DNA of 64,000 nt from Psettodes erumei (lineage: Eukaryota; Chordata; Actinopteri; Pleuronectiformes; Psettodidae): the NCBI GenBank assembly GCA_016785225.1, contig JAFBJZ010000429.1:682001-746000 (forward strand), given 5' to 3'. The first letter of the stretch is position 1. Every line of letters begins with the position of its first letter. This document shows, one piece after another, positions 13,820 to 27,569 of this stretch. Made by a program: the position numbers and the translations under genes. The notes beneath the pieces are model-generated. The model saw nothing but the letters and a program-made list of their open reading frames with translations. It was not told the origin of the DNA and ran no database searches.

Positions 13820-14129
13820 GACTAAGATAACAGTGTTAATAAAAGGCTTTGTTCATCTCAATCCATTCTCATTACATGATCTATAATCTATCTATAGATC
13901 TAAGTCTGCTGTTGTTGCCTATAATATACTTTATAAAATAAACAATGTACATACCATAGATGGCTAAATTACATCTAATACAAAATACACCAATAATGAG
14001 ACAGATTTCATCAGAGGTACCAGCTTTATCTCCATGACAACAGACACCCAACCCCAACCTTTAAAACACCCACACTAATTAAGAATAGCTCATTTTTCAC
14101 ATCAGATGTTCACCAGATGTCATCTTCAG

Positions 14130-14157
14130 GTGTGTGTGTGTGTGTGTGTGTGTGTGT
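14130..14157. repeat. (GT)n microsatellite
   Basis: An uninterrupted GT dinucleotide run of about 13 units. Confidence 0.95.
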
Positions 14158-14939
14158 TGGCAGGAGATCCATTGGAATTCATGAAGGTAGAGAAGATGCA
14201 GCCAAATGGAGAAAGCAACAAAACAAAACAAGTTTAGGAAAAAATATAAGTATCTGATGGTGAGCAGAGGACATTTGTTAGAGGTTTGGTGATGGAGCTC
14301 GCATTGTGCATGTGTTAAAGGGGGGGGTGCTGTGGATGATTATAGCAAGTCTGAGATTTTCACAGAGGCTGCATTACTGTCCATATTCATTATTTGCCTT
14401 GATGCACTTTATCCAGTACGCATAGGTTGCAAACACAAAGAAGCCACTTTGCTGTTTGAATCACAGCAATGGCCATGAGGTTTGTGTGACTGTAAATGAA
14501 GCACAGCAGCACACAGGCTGAGTGCAATTCCTTATTTATGCCTCATTTACGTCAGATTCAGCACATCTGAGTTTCCACCTTTTCAGGTTTGAAACGACTC
14601 CGGCAAGGTAAGTTCTACAGGACTTACAAATGGGTATTATTGAGATTTCTTCATCACGGCTCTGCAAAATAAAAGTATCTTAAGACTATAAGAAGGTTTT
14701 TATGAAGATTAAAATGAACTTCAATGATCCCATAAGGGGGAAATTGAGCCAAGGCAGCTGCAAAGGAAAGATAAAATTACCCTAAATAGAAAATATTTAG
14801 GATTCTGAATACATACAGCGACTGTTGGCTAGACAGAACTCACTGCACATTTCACTGAATTCTCAGATGTTTACGGATTTGCATACTGTATTTACCCTGC
14901 AGTGCAAGACCACAAAAGGGAAGGAGTGCCAAATTAAAG

Positions 14940-15520
14940 GAGAAACCTGAATAAATGAATGTGTTAGGGTTTGGCTCTGTCTTCTGTGTTTCCTCGTGGT
15001 TTGGGTGCTTTCTCCCGTCCCTTGTGTGTGCGTGTGGTGGGGGTTTGTGTGTCACTGGGTGTGGCTTCCTGTTTCCCCCTCCCACCAATTCACCTTACCA
15101 CCTGTTACTCATCATCATCACCATCAGTTGCAGTTTTACAGACTGGTTCTCCCCTCCAGAATCCAGTTTGCTCAGTCTGACGTTCAGCTCCACTTAAAAT
15201 TTCTGTTCCTGTCACGGCCAGTCTTCATCTATCTCACCTGACTGTTCTCCACATGTTCTGTCTGCTCCTGCTAAGTCTGGATATTGTCAGTCTTGCCAGT
15301 TTGTTCTGCTTCTACCATGCCTGGTTGTTTCCTGTCCCACCAAACCTGCAAAACAACTTGCCTTTCCACCTCGGTTCCTACTGCGACCAGTTCTTCACCT
15401 TTGCTTCATCTGTCTCCGACCAGTCCTCAGATCTCCCACTCAGGTAAGCCAGCACTCAGTTTCCACCTACAGACCTCAAAGCCATTGAGCCCATTCTCCC
15501 CTGCCTGATTACTTATATTA
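14940..15520 (+). repeat. pyrimidine-rich, possibly retroelement-derived segment
   Basis: The strand is strongly C/T-rich, with several overlapping open frames made of Ser, Pro, Leu and Phe and repeated 'cagt/cct' words. It looks like the 5' untranslated part of a fish retroelement, but no coding region follows and no terminal repeats are seen. It directly precedes the ACTAGT cluster. The family is not identified. Confidence 0.25.
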
Positions 15521-15572
15521 CAAGTGGACATTTTGGACATCACAAGTACAAATAGTGGACATTATGAACTTT

Positions 15573-15866
15573 ACTAGTGGAACTAGTAAGTCAAAAAACA
15601 ACAACTAATGCAAGTAGTGGACATTTTGGCATGCACTAAATGGTACAATTAGATATTGTGGACCTCCCTTGCTCAACTAGTGCTTTAAGTAGAAATTCTT
15701 TAGACCATCGTGAGACAGGTTAGTTTTACCCTACTGATGAGGTGTTGTTGCTGTAGTAAAAACATAACTAGTGTGGAAAGTTTTAGACCACTAGTTGAGG
15801 CCATTTAAGTAAGGTGAACTAGTAAGGTGTTTGGACCTTACTAGTTCTGCTTTTGTTCAAACTAGT
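15573..15866. repeat. cluster of eight ACTAGT palindromes
   Basis: The palindromic hexamer ACTAGT starts at 15,573, 15,582, 15,676, 15,767, 15,790, 15,818, 15,840 and 15,861. It is accompanied by repeated 'GTGGACATT' words at about 15,524-15,630. Spacing is irregular, so this is not a simple tandem array. By chance about 0.07 copies would be expected in 294 bp. The function is unknown, and a decayed short-period satellite is the plainest reading. Confidence 0.7.
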
Positions 15867-15899
15867 ACTACTTTTGCTGTATGATAGCATAGCAGGTTA

Positions 15900-18800
15900 G
15901 TATGACCAGATGTTCAATTAGTCAAGCCAAAGTTTGAACTAGGCAATGAAATTTCCAGCTGATATCAAGGATATGGAATAAATGCTCAAATGGTTTTCCA
16001 TACCAATCGGTCCCTGTCGGAGGAATCTCCTCCCAGTGTGGCACTAATGAGAGGTCATGTGGATTTTGGAAAGGAAAGGATCAGTTTTTGATCAGAGCTT
16101 GCACCGCACATTGGAAACACTGTTTGAAGCAGACGTTGAAAGAATTTGGATTCACCTGCTTACCCAGGGAACCCATGATCCCAGCTACATGACTTGATGA
16201 ACTGACGAAGTTACTGTTTTCAACACAGAAAATCAGAGCAGCAGCCAATGTTCAGTCATCTGAGGAAGTATTATTTTGACAACGCATTGTTTCTCATCTT
16301 TTTGGGCTTTTTAAGGATTATTTTGGGCATTTCACAAAAGATCTTTTCCAGTCATCAAAGGAATTACGCACTTGCCAGTGATCATCTTATACTACATTTT
16401 TGCAAAGGCACCAAGTCAAAGTTGTTGGGTCTATTTAAACATGAGAAGATGCTGACTTTGTGAAGCGAGCTTTAATGCGCACAAGCAGGAACAACAGTGA
16501 GGAAGATTAAAAAGTAAGTGTGGATCATTACCTGAAATGAGCCAGGTTTGTTGGAGGTGGGCCTTGTGGCCCTTCAATTAATTCTCACTGGTGTTGACTC
16601 CTATTTTATGTTTCTGAGGAATGTCACACACACACACACAGATGCACACTGGCCTCCCTTGATCAGAATACTAATGTGCCAGAGGTGCAAGGGGACGGTG
16701 AGGTTCCCCCACCAGATGGCATGGAAATTATGAGGACAGCAGGCTGGCATGTGTAATGCAGCACTACTGGTGTGGACGTCTGCCGACATCTCTCACCAGC
16801 TCCCCTCTTTGTGGGATAACGGGTGATATTCAGCACGTCCAGTGACAAGTCCCTTACCTCAAATTAAAAATGAAATATGTATAGTTTTCAGTAAGAAATA
16901 TTTGCACAAACCAACAACCTCACTAAAAATAATAAAACACTAGGCTATTCTGTCTCTGCACAATGCTTTGTTGTAGTCTTTTTGTAACACAGATGAATGT
17001 GTGATGTGTTAGAAAGTAATAAAGTTTATTTTGCTTTTGTGCCATCTGCCTTGTCTGCCATATGCCTCATCTTTAACAAGCAATGCTCAGAAATATTAAT
17101 TTGCACAAACTCTACCACCTGTACTGGCCAGTGTGGGAGGAGATATATCATTCTGTGGTGATATAATGTTCTGAATATTTGTACATTACTCTTATGAAGC
17201 TATCTAATATCCAGTCTATTTAAAATAACTGCATAAGAGCCACGCTAATGGTATGTCTCTAGGGATGTCAGTTGGCAAACAACATCTCCTGAAATTTGCA
17301 AAGATATTCACAGTCCTGAGAAAATGAAACTTGCTGACTGGGATGATTCCTTGACCATTATTCTATCAACAAATCCTTTTGACTGCTGTACAAGTTGTTG
17401 AAGGAGTACTACTAGGAGTAGTAATACTCCAGTATCATAACAACAATAGTCCAAAATAGGCAGCAGAAATTAGACCACCTTCTTTGAGTTTGAGTAACTG
17501 AGAAAACCTGACATTTATCGAGAATGTTTCTTGCAGCTAATTTATTTTCCTTATTAAGTTGTTTTTCTGTGGATATCTCTTCATGACATCCTATTGTACT
17601 TATAGTCACTTACCTATGCAAATAAGACAATGAGTATTTCCATTAGGAACAGTTGCAATACAGCATATCATCTCACATCCTGTTGTATTTAGATTTAGAG
17701 GGTTTGGTGGAACAATGTACAGCAGTTAACATGTAGTTAGTTTATCAATGGAGCAGTGTTATTGCAATGCAAAAGTACTTAACAATCGTCCATCTGCTCC
17801 CTTTTGCTGCAATGTTGCCCAGACATTGTGGGCTCAGTACAGTCAATAAACAAATGTTTAGTAGCAACAAAGAATGTGAATTGCTCACAGGGCTGGCATC
17901 CTTGGTGACAGAGTCTCTAGTGTGGCATGTGGGGAAAAAAAGAAAAATACAACATACTGTATCTGATCATTTAGTCATGTTCTTCAGAACAAACTCCCAG
18001 AACCAACCAAGCTGTTTCCACTTTGTACTAAGCATTTAATACCTGGTAGAACAATATTATTTAGCCATTTAGGCATAAATGCATTTTTTACACTGGAAGT
18101 GTTTGAGTATTTAGGTTTCATTCTTGCAATGTTGGCAACAATGAGGCAAACTTGTCATGAACCAGCAGGCCTGTTTCTTATGCAGGGTCTGAAAACCAAT
18201 GCGCAAAATAGCTCTGTGCATGTGTTATCCCATTGATATAATCAGTGTGCTACAGTTAAGATGTTTGACGTTTGGTTAATTTAACATTATTTCACTGATT
18301 TCTACCACTATTTAGAAATGAAATACATAAGGTAGGAAGTATTTAAAGTAGAGTACTTTATACATACTTTTTTCTATGTAAGGTCTTAAGCACCAAGGTG
18401 GCAGCAGGAGCAGAAGTTATAATTACTTATGGCCAGAATAAAGCATAAACATTTACATTCTCACAAATAATAGTTTATAGTATTTTAGACTACATGTGCT
18501 TGCCGTGAGTAAGTACACTCAATGAAACAACCACTAGCCAATCTTCTGTACAGTAAAGCAAAAAATTGTCTTCTCAAATCCCTCAGGACTACCAGAAAAA
18601 TCTTCTTTTCTCACAAAACAATCCTCTAAACTCTGCTAAACTGCTGACACGTAGAAATGGCAGGCGTGCTGCTGCTGCTGCATGTTTTTATAAGACTTTC
18701 CCACAACACAGCATATAAACCTTAAGGGCTGTTATGATTGCAGGGGCATCCACAGGCCAAGACCCTCTGATCCTCTGGGACTCCCAAGTCAGCTTGCAAG

Positions 18801-19380
18801 ACAGATTGTGGTCCTGACCTCAGACTCTGTTTTGGTCTCTGTTATAAACAGGAGGCTCCCTATGCACAGGCTGTCAAGATGCACACTTAAGTTAAAGATG
18901 ATTGTGGGATAAACTGGGGTGAAGACGTGACTCTTCTTCAAAAAATCTCTGTTTTATTAGCAATTATAAAAAGCCAAGAGCACTTTAATTTGAACAATAC
19001 ATTTTGGGACAATTCAATATATTAAAACAGTCTAATTAAAATCTATCGCGATGTTATCAAAAGGATCTCCTCACAGCTGTTTCAAATTAGGACCTTGACA
19101 ATACCTGAAGTATTCATCAATTCTAGCATCTTAAAATCTCCATTACAGTTCAATGCTAAAATAACTGCTCATCACAATATAAAAATACCCTGTGCCCATA
19201 GCATCATGTGTTAAGATATTTAGAATATTCCTGAAAAGATTTTTTTTATTAAATATTCAAAACAAAAGAAAAGTTATCTAAATGCAAACCCAGAAAGAGG
19301 GAAACAATCAAAGTTTTAAAACAAACATTTTAGTTCATTTTTCACAGTGTAGCTGATGAAAATGTCTCTGATTAAGAGTG
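15900..19380. other. intergenic DNA without recognisable genes
   Basis: All open frames are short and AT-driven. None shows splice-compatible flanks with coding character. I see nothing supportable apart from the listed microsatellite. Confidence 0.5.
16625..16640. repeat. (CA)n microsatellite
   Basis: A short uninterrupted CA run of about eight units. Confidence 0.85.
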
Positions 19381-19760
19381 TGTCACAGCTGGGCTCTCGG
19401 ACTGCTTTAGCTCAGCCTCACCTGCCCTGCATTGTGCTGATCACCTGCCAGCTGCTCCTAATTGCTCCAGTCTATTTAAGGCTGACTCTCCCAACACTCT
19501 CGTCAGCTTGTCAAGCCTGTGAGTTGCTCTAACTTGGGGGCTTTTAAACAAGACTTTCCTGCCCTGTTTTCTGGGTTTTTTTCATAGCCACCACCCTGAC
19601 CTGCCACCTAACCTCTATCAAGTGCCTGCTCTTGCCACTATACTTACACCCAGTTTTCTCCATTTCCCAGTCAAGGTCATGTGTTTCTCTCAGTTCTCTT
19701 CTGCAGTAAAACAGCACATCTAGTCTCGTCAGTCTACCCCTCCACCCCCTGCTGCCTGCC
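19380..19760 (+). repeat. probable retroelement 5' region with TATTTAAGG promoter-like word
   Basis: The order of words (CACCTGCC, AATTGCTCC, TATTTAAGGC, then a C/T-rich leader) resembles the 5' promoter/leader of fish retrotransposons as I remember them. No coding body follows. Borders and family are uncertain. Confidence 0.3.
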
Positions 19761-19899
19761 ACTCTTAAACTTTTAAGCTTCCTTTGTACCTCTGTCTCAG
19801 ATTTTGGCAGCTTGTAGTGTTAGTACCAAAAGACTGTGATAGATAGCAAGTCCTCCCTCTTCTGATCTGACCTGAGGGCCTTGAGCCATCAAGCACTGG

Positions 19900-20165
19900 C
19901 ATGGATGTTTTATGCACACAAAATGAGCATGACTTGACACAAAATGACTACAAAGGGTCAGATAATGGGTAAAAATAGATGCAAAATTGCTACAAAGATG
20001 CAGAGCAACTAAAAGGAACACAAAAGGACTAAAAAGAAATGCAAAACAACAAAAAGATAAAGCATGTGCGACCAGACAAAAAATGATTACAGAGGGAGAC
20101 TTTAAAGCGAAACAAAATCAGTAAAATTAGATGCCAAATGACTACAAAGACATACAAAAGAAGCT
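19900..20165 (+). repeat. degenerate minisatellite of 'gactacaaag / atgcaaaa' units
   Basis: Diverged units built on 'ATGACTACAAAG' and 'ATGCAAAAC' recur about ten times with a period of roughly 18-22 bases. Such arrays are common in teleost genomes. Directly after it (20,165-20,290) comes a stretch with 'atgtctgtgcccagaggccc' that often follows this satellite, which suggests both belong to one old repeat. Confidence 0.6.
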
Positions 20166-22027
20166 GAAAAATTATTTCTGTCTCTTTCAATCTGGGTGTC
20201 CTGCTCTTATGTTGGAGTGGTGGGGCAATTTTTACATGTCTGTGCCCAGAGGCCCATTGTTTTATAATCTGTCCTTAGAGCAACAGATAGACTGCAACAG
20301 TTTTAACCAGGATTGTCTTACTTTTACTACAAAACTGAATGCTAAAAAATATACAATATACTATAATCCAAAAAAAAAATCAACACATTTTAATCCATTA
20401 AATAACCTATTTCTACATCTACAAAGCTCCATTAATCACAACCACATGTAATCATGTCTTCTCATTTTCAAACCTTTTCATAATTTTCTTCTTCTTGTTT
20501 TGGCTGCAAATGGTAGATCTGCACCAAGCTCAGTAGTAATGGCCTGATTTTCGAGCACTTTTAGAAAAATATGTTCTCGGCTGAAAATGGGTTTTATGTG
20601 GCTGGGTGGTCGATTACACTTACGATGCTTGTGATGTAGGTCAAAAAAGGTCGAGAGAGAGAGATCGTCTCATTCCTACCACATGTAAAAATTGTGTGCA
20701 AGAGCATGTCCCTGCCACCTTTTGGGTTTGATGGAGTGACCTGCATTGAACTGCACCAAGCCCAAGAAAGCTGAGAAGGTCATCCGGGGGGGAAGCTTTG
20801 ACCACTTTTCAAGTGCGTTGATGAGTTTGGCGAGTACATGCCAACATTACAAGTCCTCTCTAGGTATTTGTGAAAGAATTCCATCTCACTCAATCCCCCT
20901 AAGAAGGATCAATATGAGAGATGTTGCTCCTCTTAGAGGAGGTAATAGTGAAGATGAATGACAGGATCACTTCCACTGGAAGAAATAATCACAAAGTACA
21001 ATAGAAGAATACAGAAACCAAGAGAAGTGCTTAAGTGATCCATCATATCGATGAATGTAAAAGCTTGCTACTTTCCCTGGACTCCAGACCTCACTATAGT
21101 TAATATACTGTATATGTATAAAGTCAAAGCTTCTCACAATTTTCTACATGATATACAGTCATGTTACATGTGTGATAGAAGAAATTGCTGTTTTGTCAGC
21201 ATAGGAAATTACTGCGTCACTCATTTTTTACAAAACTGGGTCGCCTGGATCATCCAGTCCTTAAATAACCACAAAGCACATGGTTAGCATAGACATGCAA
21301 ATGGAGTGTGACCCCATAAAAGGAAGAAGAGAAATCAGGATGTCCCTGTGCCGGCTGGATATGCCGGTGTCATAAATAAGGCAAGAGCCCAAACCTCGAC
21401 CCTGTAGTGTGAACTACCTGAGCTGTTCACTTTTATTCGGCCTTACAAAGCCACTGCCACCGCAAATCAATCAGTCCAGGAAAAGGGAACAGGGGGATGC
21501 CACTGTGCATGAGGTGCGGGTAATCATATATAACCCAGATGGCACAATGGAATACAAGCTACAACACTGTCTTCCATGGAGTCCCCTCATTTTACTGCGG
21601 GCTGAGTCACACAAGTCAAATATGACATGCATAACCTTTATAACCCCCCAGCCAAACAACTAGAACCATTATCCAGCTGAACTTTTACATTTAAATTATA
21701 GTAATACTAATTTCCAAGGACACTCCCCCAAAAAACCTGCCTGTGTAAGTGTCTGTTACCTGCAGTGAAAAATTTTAGTCATGCTGAAAAACAAGTACAA
21801 AATCGAAATTGTTCCCTTTTGGCAGTGCTGAATATTTGGGGTTTTCTGTGTTTGCCCTCAATTTTAATATTTCGAGACTTACTTACATGTTTGCCTTTTA
21901 CACAGTATACATATATCCATAGATAGTATATAGTATTTCTCTTTTCTGGGCAAAAAATATATTAAAAATATAACTCATAGATGAAATATCAGTAATTTGC
22001 AACAATCAAAAAGAGTTTCATTCAGGG

Positions 22028-23040
22028 TTATTTGGGCCTTCCCATTATTGGCTGGATTTTTCTTTGAAGCCAGTCAAAGAAGTCTGTTTCCACTTTTGTG
22101 ACCTCTGCTGTGGTGTTAGTTTTGTCCACTGCTTCATGCTGCTCACCCAGGCTGATGGCCATTTCATCCTGCACTGCAGTGACAACAGAGGGTCCATCAA
22201 AGGGCATCTTAAGAGCTGGTGGAACTTGGACCAAGGCAGAATAGCTAATAAGAGACCATTAAAAATTTCCAAAAGTGCAGATTCACTGCTATGCTGGGCT
22301 TTAAACCCAGACTGGAACACCTGAAGATGCCACATATGTCTCAATCATATTTCATTTGTAGGATTACAACTTTCTTCAGAATCTTTGAAATGGTGTAAAG
22401 GGGCAATGACTCTCATGTCCTGACTGTGATCAGCGGCTGCACTTCTGAAAGTTAAATAATTTGCTGAAGCAAGGCCACTGTCCATAAGTATTTCTTTGTT
22501 TGGTTCAGCACTCTCAAAAATCTCTTTTAAAAAGGAGAGTGGGGACAACATTTGGGGGACAGGCTGAAGATTTCATATGATGAATTTCCTTTCATCAGAA
22601 GCGACAAAGGCTCAAACTTGTTAAAAACAGCAGCGCAAGTGACAGTGATGGATGGGTCCGAGGAAGTGGGTGAGATGTGTGCTCTGATGATCACAGTCTT
22701 ATCAACAAAATGTGGAGGAATTTTTTCGCATGGTTTCTGAGGAAACATCAAGACAATTATTTAAAAGTGTGTCAGAAAAATATTTAGTCTTTTCAGCTTT
22801 GACAGTTTCCAGTTATCTGCACCAGCTACCCTTTAAAATGTCAAAAGACACCTGCAACTTGTCTTTTTTCAATCCGCGTTCAGCTCTTCATTCTTGGTCT
22901 GACAGCATGAGTCATGTCAGGCAACCATGGTTCAGATTAAAGTTTGGAACGTATGATTTTAAATGGAGTGACAGTATCTGGGATGATTTTGGCAGGTTGA
23001 TTGAAATAGCGAGGTTAACTCCTGTGTATTAAAGCAAAGG
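22028..23040 (-). mobile_element. decayed L2-type LINE, reverse-transcriptase N-terminal part
   Basis: On the minus strand, three broken frames line up in the order expected for an L2/Rex-like ORF2. At 22,751-22,527 a piece resembles the pre-RT linker. At 22,551-22,345 comes a block with FLKEIFES and SLASANYLTFRSAA. At 22,344-22,045 lies the RT block FQSGFKAQHSSESALLE, close to the family's 'QSGFR..HSTETALL' signature, then an ILLxL-type stretch that has decayed. Stops and frameshifts separate the pieces, and the endonuclease domain and the YADD-containing palm are missing. This is a dead 5'-truncated or internally broken copy. Confidence 0.75.
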
Positions 23041-26000
23041 GTGGACCCTGAGTGATTCTCAACAGCATTTTTTTAAAAGGGCTGCAGATACAACAAGGAG
23101 CTGGAGCATATGACAGGGGAGAGTTCTCAAATAAAACACATGAGCAGAGAAAACTGCATACTTCTGTATTGACAACAAGACATGAGGTGGAGATTGCATC
23201 CCTTGTCTCTGTTCAAACATGGCGGCACTGGACATGAATAGCCTCCTTGGCCTCCATGGCCTCCTCCTCCTCCTATCTCCATCCCTTGCTGACTCTCACC
23301 CAAAATCTGAATAATACATCCAAAGATTTCCCATTTTATGGACAAACCCCAAACTAACTCAGTCCAGCTTTGACACTGAACTCATACTGAGAAGTACAGA
23401 TCACAAATCAGATTAGATGCAAAGCATCTCCTCCTCACATAGTCACTCACACACCAGCTCAGAACAGAAGTACTGTACCAAATGTAGATTATTCATATCA
23501 TTTGGTAATTCAAAACTGGACTGTATTTTATTCCTGCTAAAGTGATGATGCAGTAGGAAATGCACCCTGGTGAGATCCACATTTTATGTTCTGGATAGCG
23601 TGGACTCACAAGAGGCATTCTGCTGTCTTTGAAGTCATCTGGCTACTGGTTCAGACTTTGAAATAAATCAATGAATAACACACAGGGAGAGAAAAACTTT
23701 TCAAGATATTCCCTGAGAATTAATTCCCGGTTAACAGGAGTAAAAATATGGCTTTAAACCCTGTTTAGTCAGTGTGGAACATGTGACATGAAAAACACAA
23801 GCAGTGAAGTTCGATCACTGGATATACTGTATCTTTGAGTAGTTCAATCCTGTGAAACTATAACTCTAAAGTTTAAGGGTTGAGTCCAAGGTTTAAATCT
23901 CCAAGGTATCTTGTCATGCTTGAAAAAAGCTTTACTGTACATTTGATTTGAACTAAGTATAAGGATTTGGGAGATGTCTTCCTGTCTATAAGTTAAAGTA
24001 TATTTAAACTAAGACAATTTAAATATAAACAGAAGATACAGCCAAAGAGGAAAGGCAGGTTGAACAAAGATATGAGCCTAATGCTTTGAACAAATCTGTA
24101 TTCAATTTGTACGTTTTTATTTATACACTAGTTTTCAGAAAATTAAATTTGCCCACCATGCGATCTCCGCGAATACATTGGTCTATCCCTGTTGAGGATG
24201 AGCTCAGTGTTTTCTGAATATCATAAATGAGTTTTATGACAGAATAAGTGACTGATCAAATGAGTGAAGTCTTCAGTTTTCAGGCACCAAATCCTCTTAC
24301 TCAAGTATTCTTCCGAAAAACAGGCAGTATCCTGGCATTGCAATATCGATAGGGGCTGTTGACAAACATGAAAGCGAGCAGCGTGTATCTGTTTTCCAGA
24401 GGAAACTCAATTCGTGTCCTGCAGTGACACAGATGAGAAGGGCATCAAAGCATGTGAGGTATGCAAAATGATTGCCAATGCTACAGTATCTTCCACTTAG
24501 GTAGCATGGTTAACTCTGATTCATGGAGAAATCAGGTGGACGCAAAAGATAGCAAGTGAGTTGCAGAAGTCATGCAAAGCTGTGTCACCTGACAGCAGCT
24601 AGCTTGCCACACCCATTACGTCTCACTATACTGATGTGACAGGATAATTAAAAGGCCTTCACTCTTACATTTTGAAAAGGTTATCTGCTTTGCCCTTCTT
24701 CCTGCTGCTGTGGACCGCTGTGCAACATGAAAACGTATTTTGTATCCATCGGGACATTGCTTATCAGGCCACAAATAGACCTAACTTGATAGTATGTTGT
24801 GCGTAATAGCTGCAGGCTAATGGCCACATGATAGGCCGACACATAGAAAATTCCATGTGATGTCAGATTGACCTTGCTTTGTCCTCCACTGCATGGCTTG
24901 CATTTGGGATATCAGCAAGGCCACATGGTGGATGCCTTCAAAGGTAGAAGCTGGAGCCGATTTTATAGGCATCAGTGCTCTCCAAGTGCAGAAAAAGTCA
25001 ATGAAGAAAATCCAGTTTGTGCTGGACAGTCTTCATGGTTCAAATTGAACTACTTTTTTCAAGCCATTAATTAAACTCAATAATCAAGTTAAATAACATT
25101 CAGTGCCTTTTTAAGTTTAAAGATATGTAAGTGACAACTTCGGAGCCTACATGCTAAATATAAACCCTTGTACAGATGAATGACAGCATTACTCAGATCA
25201 GTATTTAGCATCAGTACATCCACTGAAGGAAGTATGTAGTAAAAACACATACATTGGTGTGCCTCCAGAGCTTTAAATTGTATGTCTGTAGTGGGTGATA
25301 TTTTCAGTATCTCTATCAGTATATCTTAGTATTGTATAGAGTTGTTCATCCTCAATAAATCTGTTCACGTGTGAAGTCTGACTCGTCTGGCTCAAATGTT
25401 GTTTTAGATGTAGTGATAATGCCATACATCATCATAGCAGTGGGTGGATGGTATGAAGATATACAGTAAGATCTAACAAGTGGTGTAAAGTGTGCCTACC
25501 CAAGCAATATACTGCACCTAAGCTATTTCTGTTTTACTTTATTTGCATTTGGGGAAATCTTTAAAACAAAGGCTGTTAAACTGCAGAAAAAAATTTCTAC
25601 ATATAAAATATCATCTCATTAAATGTGATGCGTTGCTTTTTAAACAATAGTCATAGTTTTTTCCATTTAGAAGACCTATGTTAAAATGCTGCTTATGCTT
25701 TGATTCATCAGTACTTTATACTCTACTATACTAAAGAAAGAAATGGATAGCTACATTTAAAGCGACTGTTCATTTTGGGAATACACTCGTTTGTGTGCTA
25801 GGCAAGAAAGACCGTCTCCTACATGAAGACAGTCACTGTAGTCAAGAAGTGAAGGTATGTAAGATGGGCTCTGGTTCTCCAAAAGAAAGATTTTTATTTT
25901 CAGCCTGAGGCAAGAAAAGCAACTACTAACAACAGAATTTGTTTGTTGAATTTCAACACAGAGTCAGACTCAAGAGAATTGACTTTATCACTTGAAGACT

Positions 26001-26321
26001 TTTCAAGTGACAGGGAAGCTTAGCAGCAGCAACAATGACATTTTTTCCCCTTTTGTCATTCCTGGTTCCCACACAGAGTTTGTTGTGTGGCTGACATAAT
26101 TGCCATTTGTGTCATGGTTTGTAGTTGTGAACAAAACTATGACAATATCAAATGGAAAGTGCCACTGAAAATGATGGAAAATTGAACTGATACTCCAAAA
26201 CACCACTAGAATGTGATATTCTGTACATATAGGACACGATTTTGTGGCTACACTGGCCTTACACCTATTAAGACTGTAGGCGTGCTTAAAGTGTGTGTTT
26301 GATTCATCCTAAATACAAAAC

Positions 26322-26338
26322 TTTTTTTTTTTTTTTTT
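26322..26338. repeat. poly(T) tract
   Basis: Seventeen T in a row, possibly the reversed tail of a retroposed copy, though no source sequence is recognisable next to it. Confidence 0.8.
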
Positions 26339-26964
26339 AATGAAAAGACTGACAACCATTTAGAGGTCAAGTTAACAGCATGGCCTATAGTGCAGCATCT
26401 CTATTTAGGAAGAAGTAGTCTCTTTTCTGTGTCAGGTGTTAAAATGCCCTTACGACATTAAGTGGCAGATCTCTGGACACTTAACATTCCTCCCCACCCC
26501 TTTTGGCAGATGCAGTTGTGCTTTTAATGACATTGTCTGCATCCTGTCAAGTCAGCTGGGGGCTGATCTGTGGAAAGTCACCTGTGGAAGGACGTTGGAA
26601 AGAAAATGTCTTGAAGGGCAGAACGGGAACTCTGCTGGGTTCTGACTCCAGTGTGAGTGGTGCACTCACCATGCCGGGGAATTGAGGCTGAAGCACACTG
26701 CTCTGCACTGCACAGACATTTAACCATTCAAAAATGGAGGGCTGTGGTTTTTCAATTTGTGTGTTTTCTCTGACATTAACTAAGTGTTCTTTTTAGCTCT
26801 GCTCATAGGAATCATTGCATTGCATGATTGAGTGGTTTATGAAGATGTCAAAGGGAAACATAAAATCTTTTTATCATCTTAGATTTTAAAGGGAAAATGT
26901 TCAGATAAGGTACTTAACTAAAAAGTTGGCAAAAAAGAAAAAGGGAGTGAGGCTTGGGGTTGAA

Positions 26965-26983
26965 GTGTGTGTGTGTGTGTGTG
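26965..26983. repeat. (GT)n microsatellite
   Basis: An uninterrupted GT run of about nine units. Confidence 0.85.
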
Positions 26984-27569
26984 AACGACTGCATGCATAG
27001 ATGCGAGTGCCTGCTTCACAATTCAGGTGCGCTGTGCTGGCTTAAATTCTGGTCAGCTTAATCTTCAATTCAAATGAATCTGCTCCCCTCAGGCACTTGT
27101 CTCACCTCTTTCTGTCATTTCTTTCATTTTTCACACAGAATTTTCTACAGGCTTGGAAAATGCCTGCCAAGGTAGAGCAGAAATCTGGGTGGGAGAGATG
27201 ACAAGATGAGAGAGGAGCTGGCTGTGAGAATCTCCTGTATAAAAAAGCTGACATGTCTGGAGTTCGCTGCAGGTGAATGCATGGTTTCCCCACACACCAG
27301 TGACCACATGTGGGTACTAATGATTAAAGGCTGTACTGAGATGGTGCCTCTCGGCGGTAAAGCTGGTGAACTGTGTTCTTGTTAAGAAAATTGATAATGA
27401 TGTGATGATTCAGTATTCATCAGTTTGAAGGCACTGCCCTGCTTCAGAGGATAATAGTCACTTCACACACACAACGTGCTTATTTATATTTAACCAAAAC
27501 CATGATCTTTACCTAACTTTAACTGACGGACTTTTGTTGCCTAAATGAATTCCCTCATAAATTTTGTGC

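Larger units (their letters stand above)
23040..27560. other. intergenic DNA without recognisable genes
   Basis: No open frame here has coding character. It holds a poly(T) run of 17 bases at 26,322-26,338 and a short (GT)n run at 26,965-26,983. Nothing else can be supported. Confidence 0.5.
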
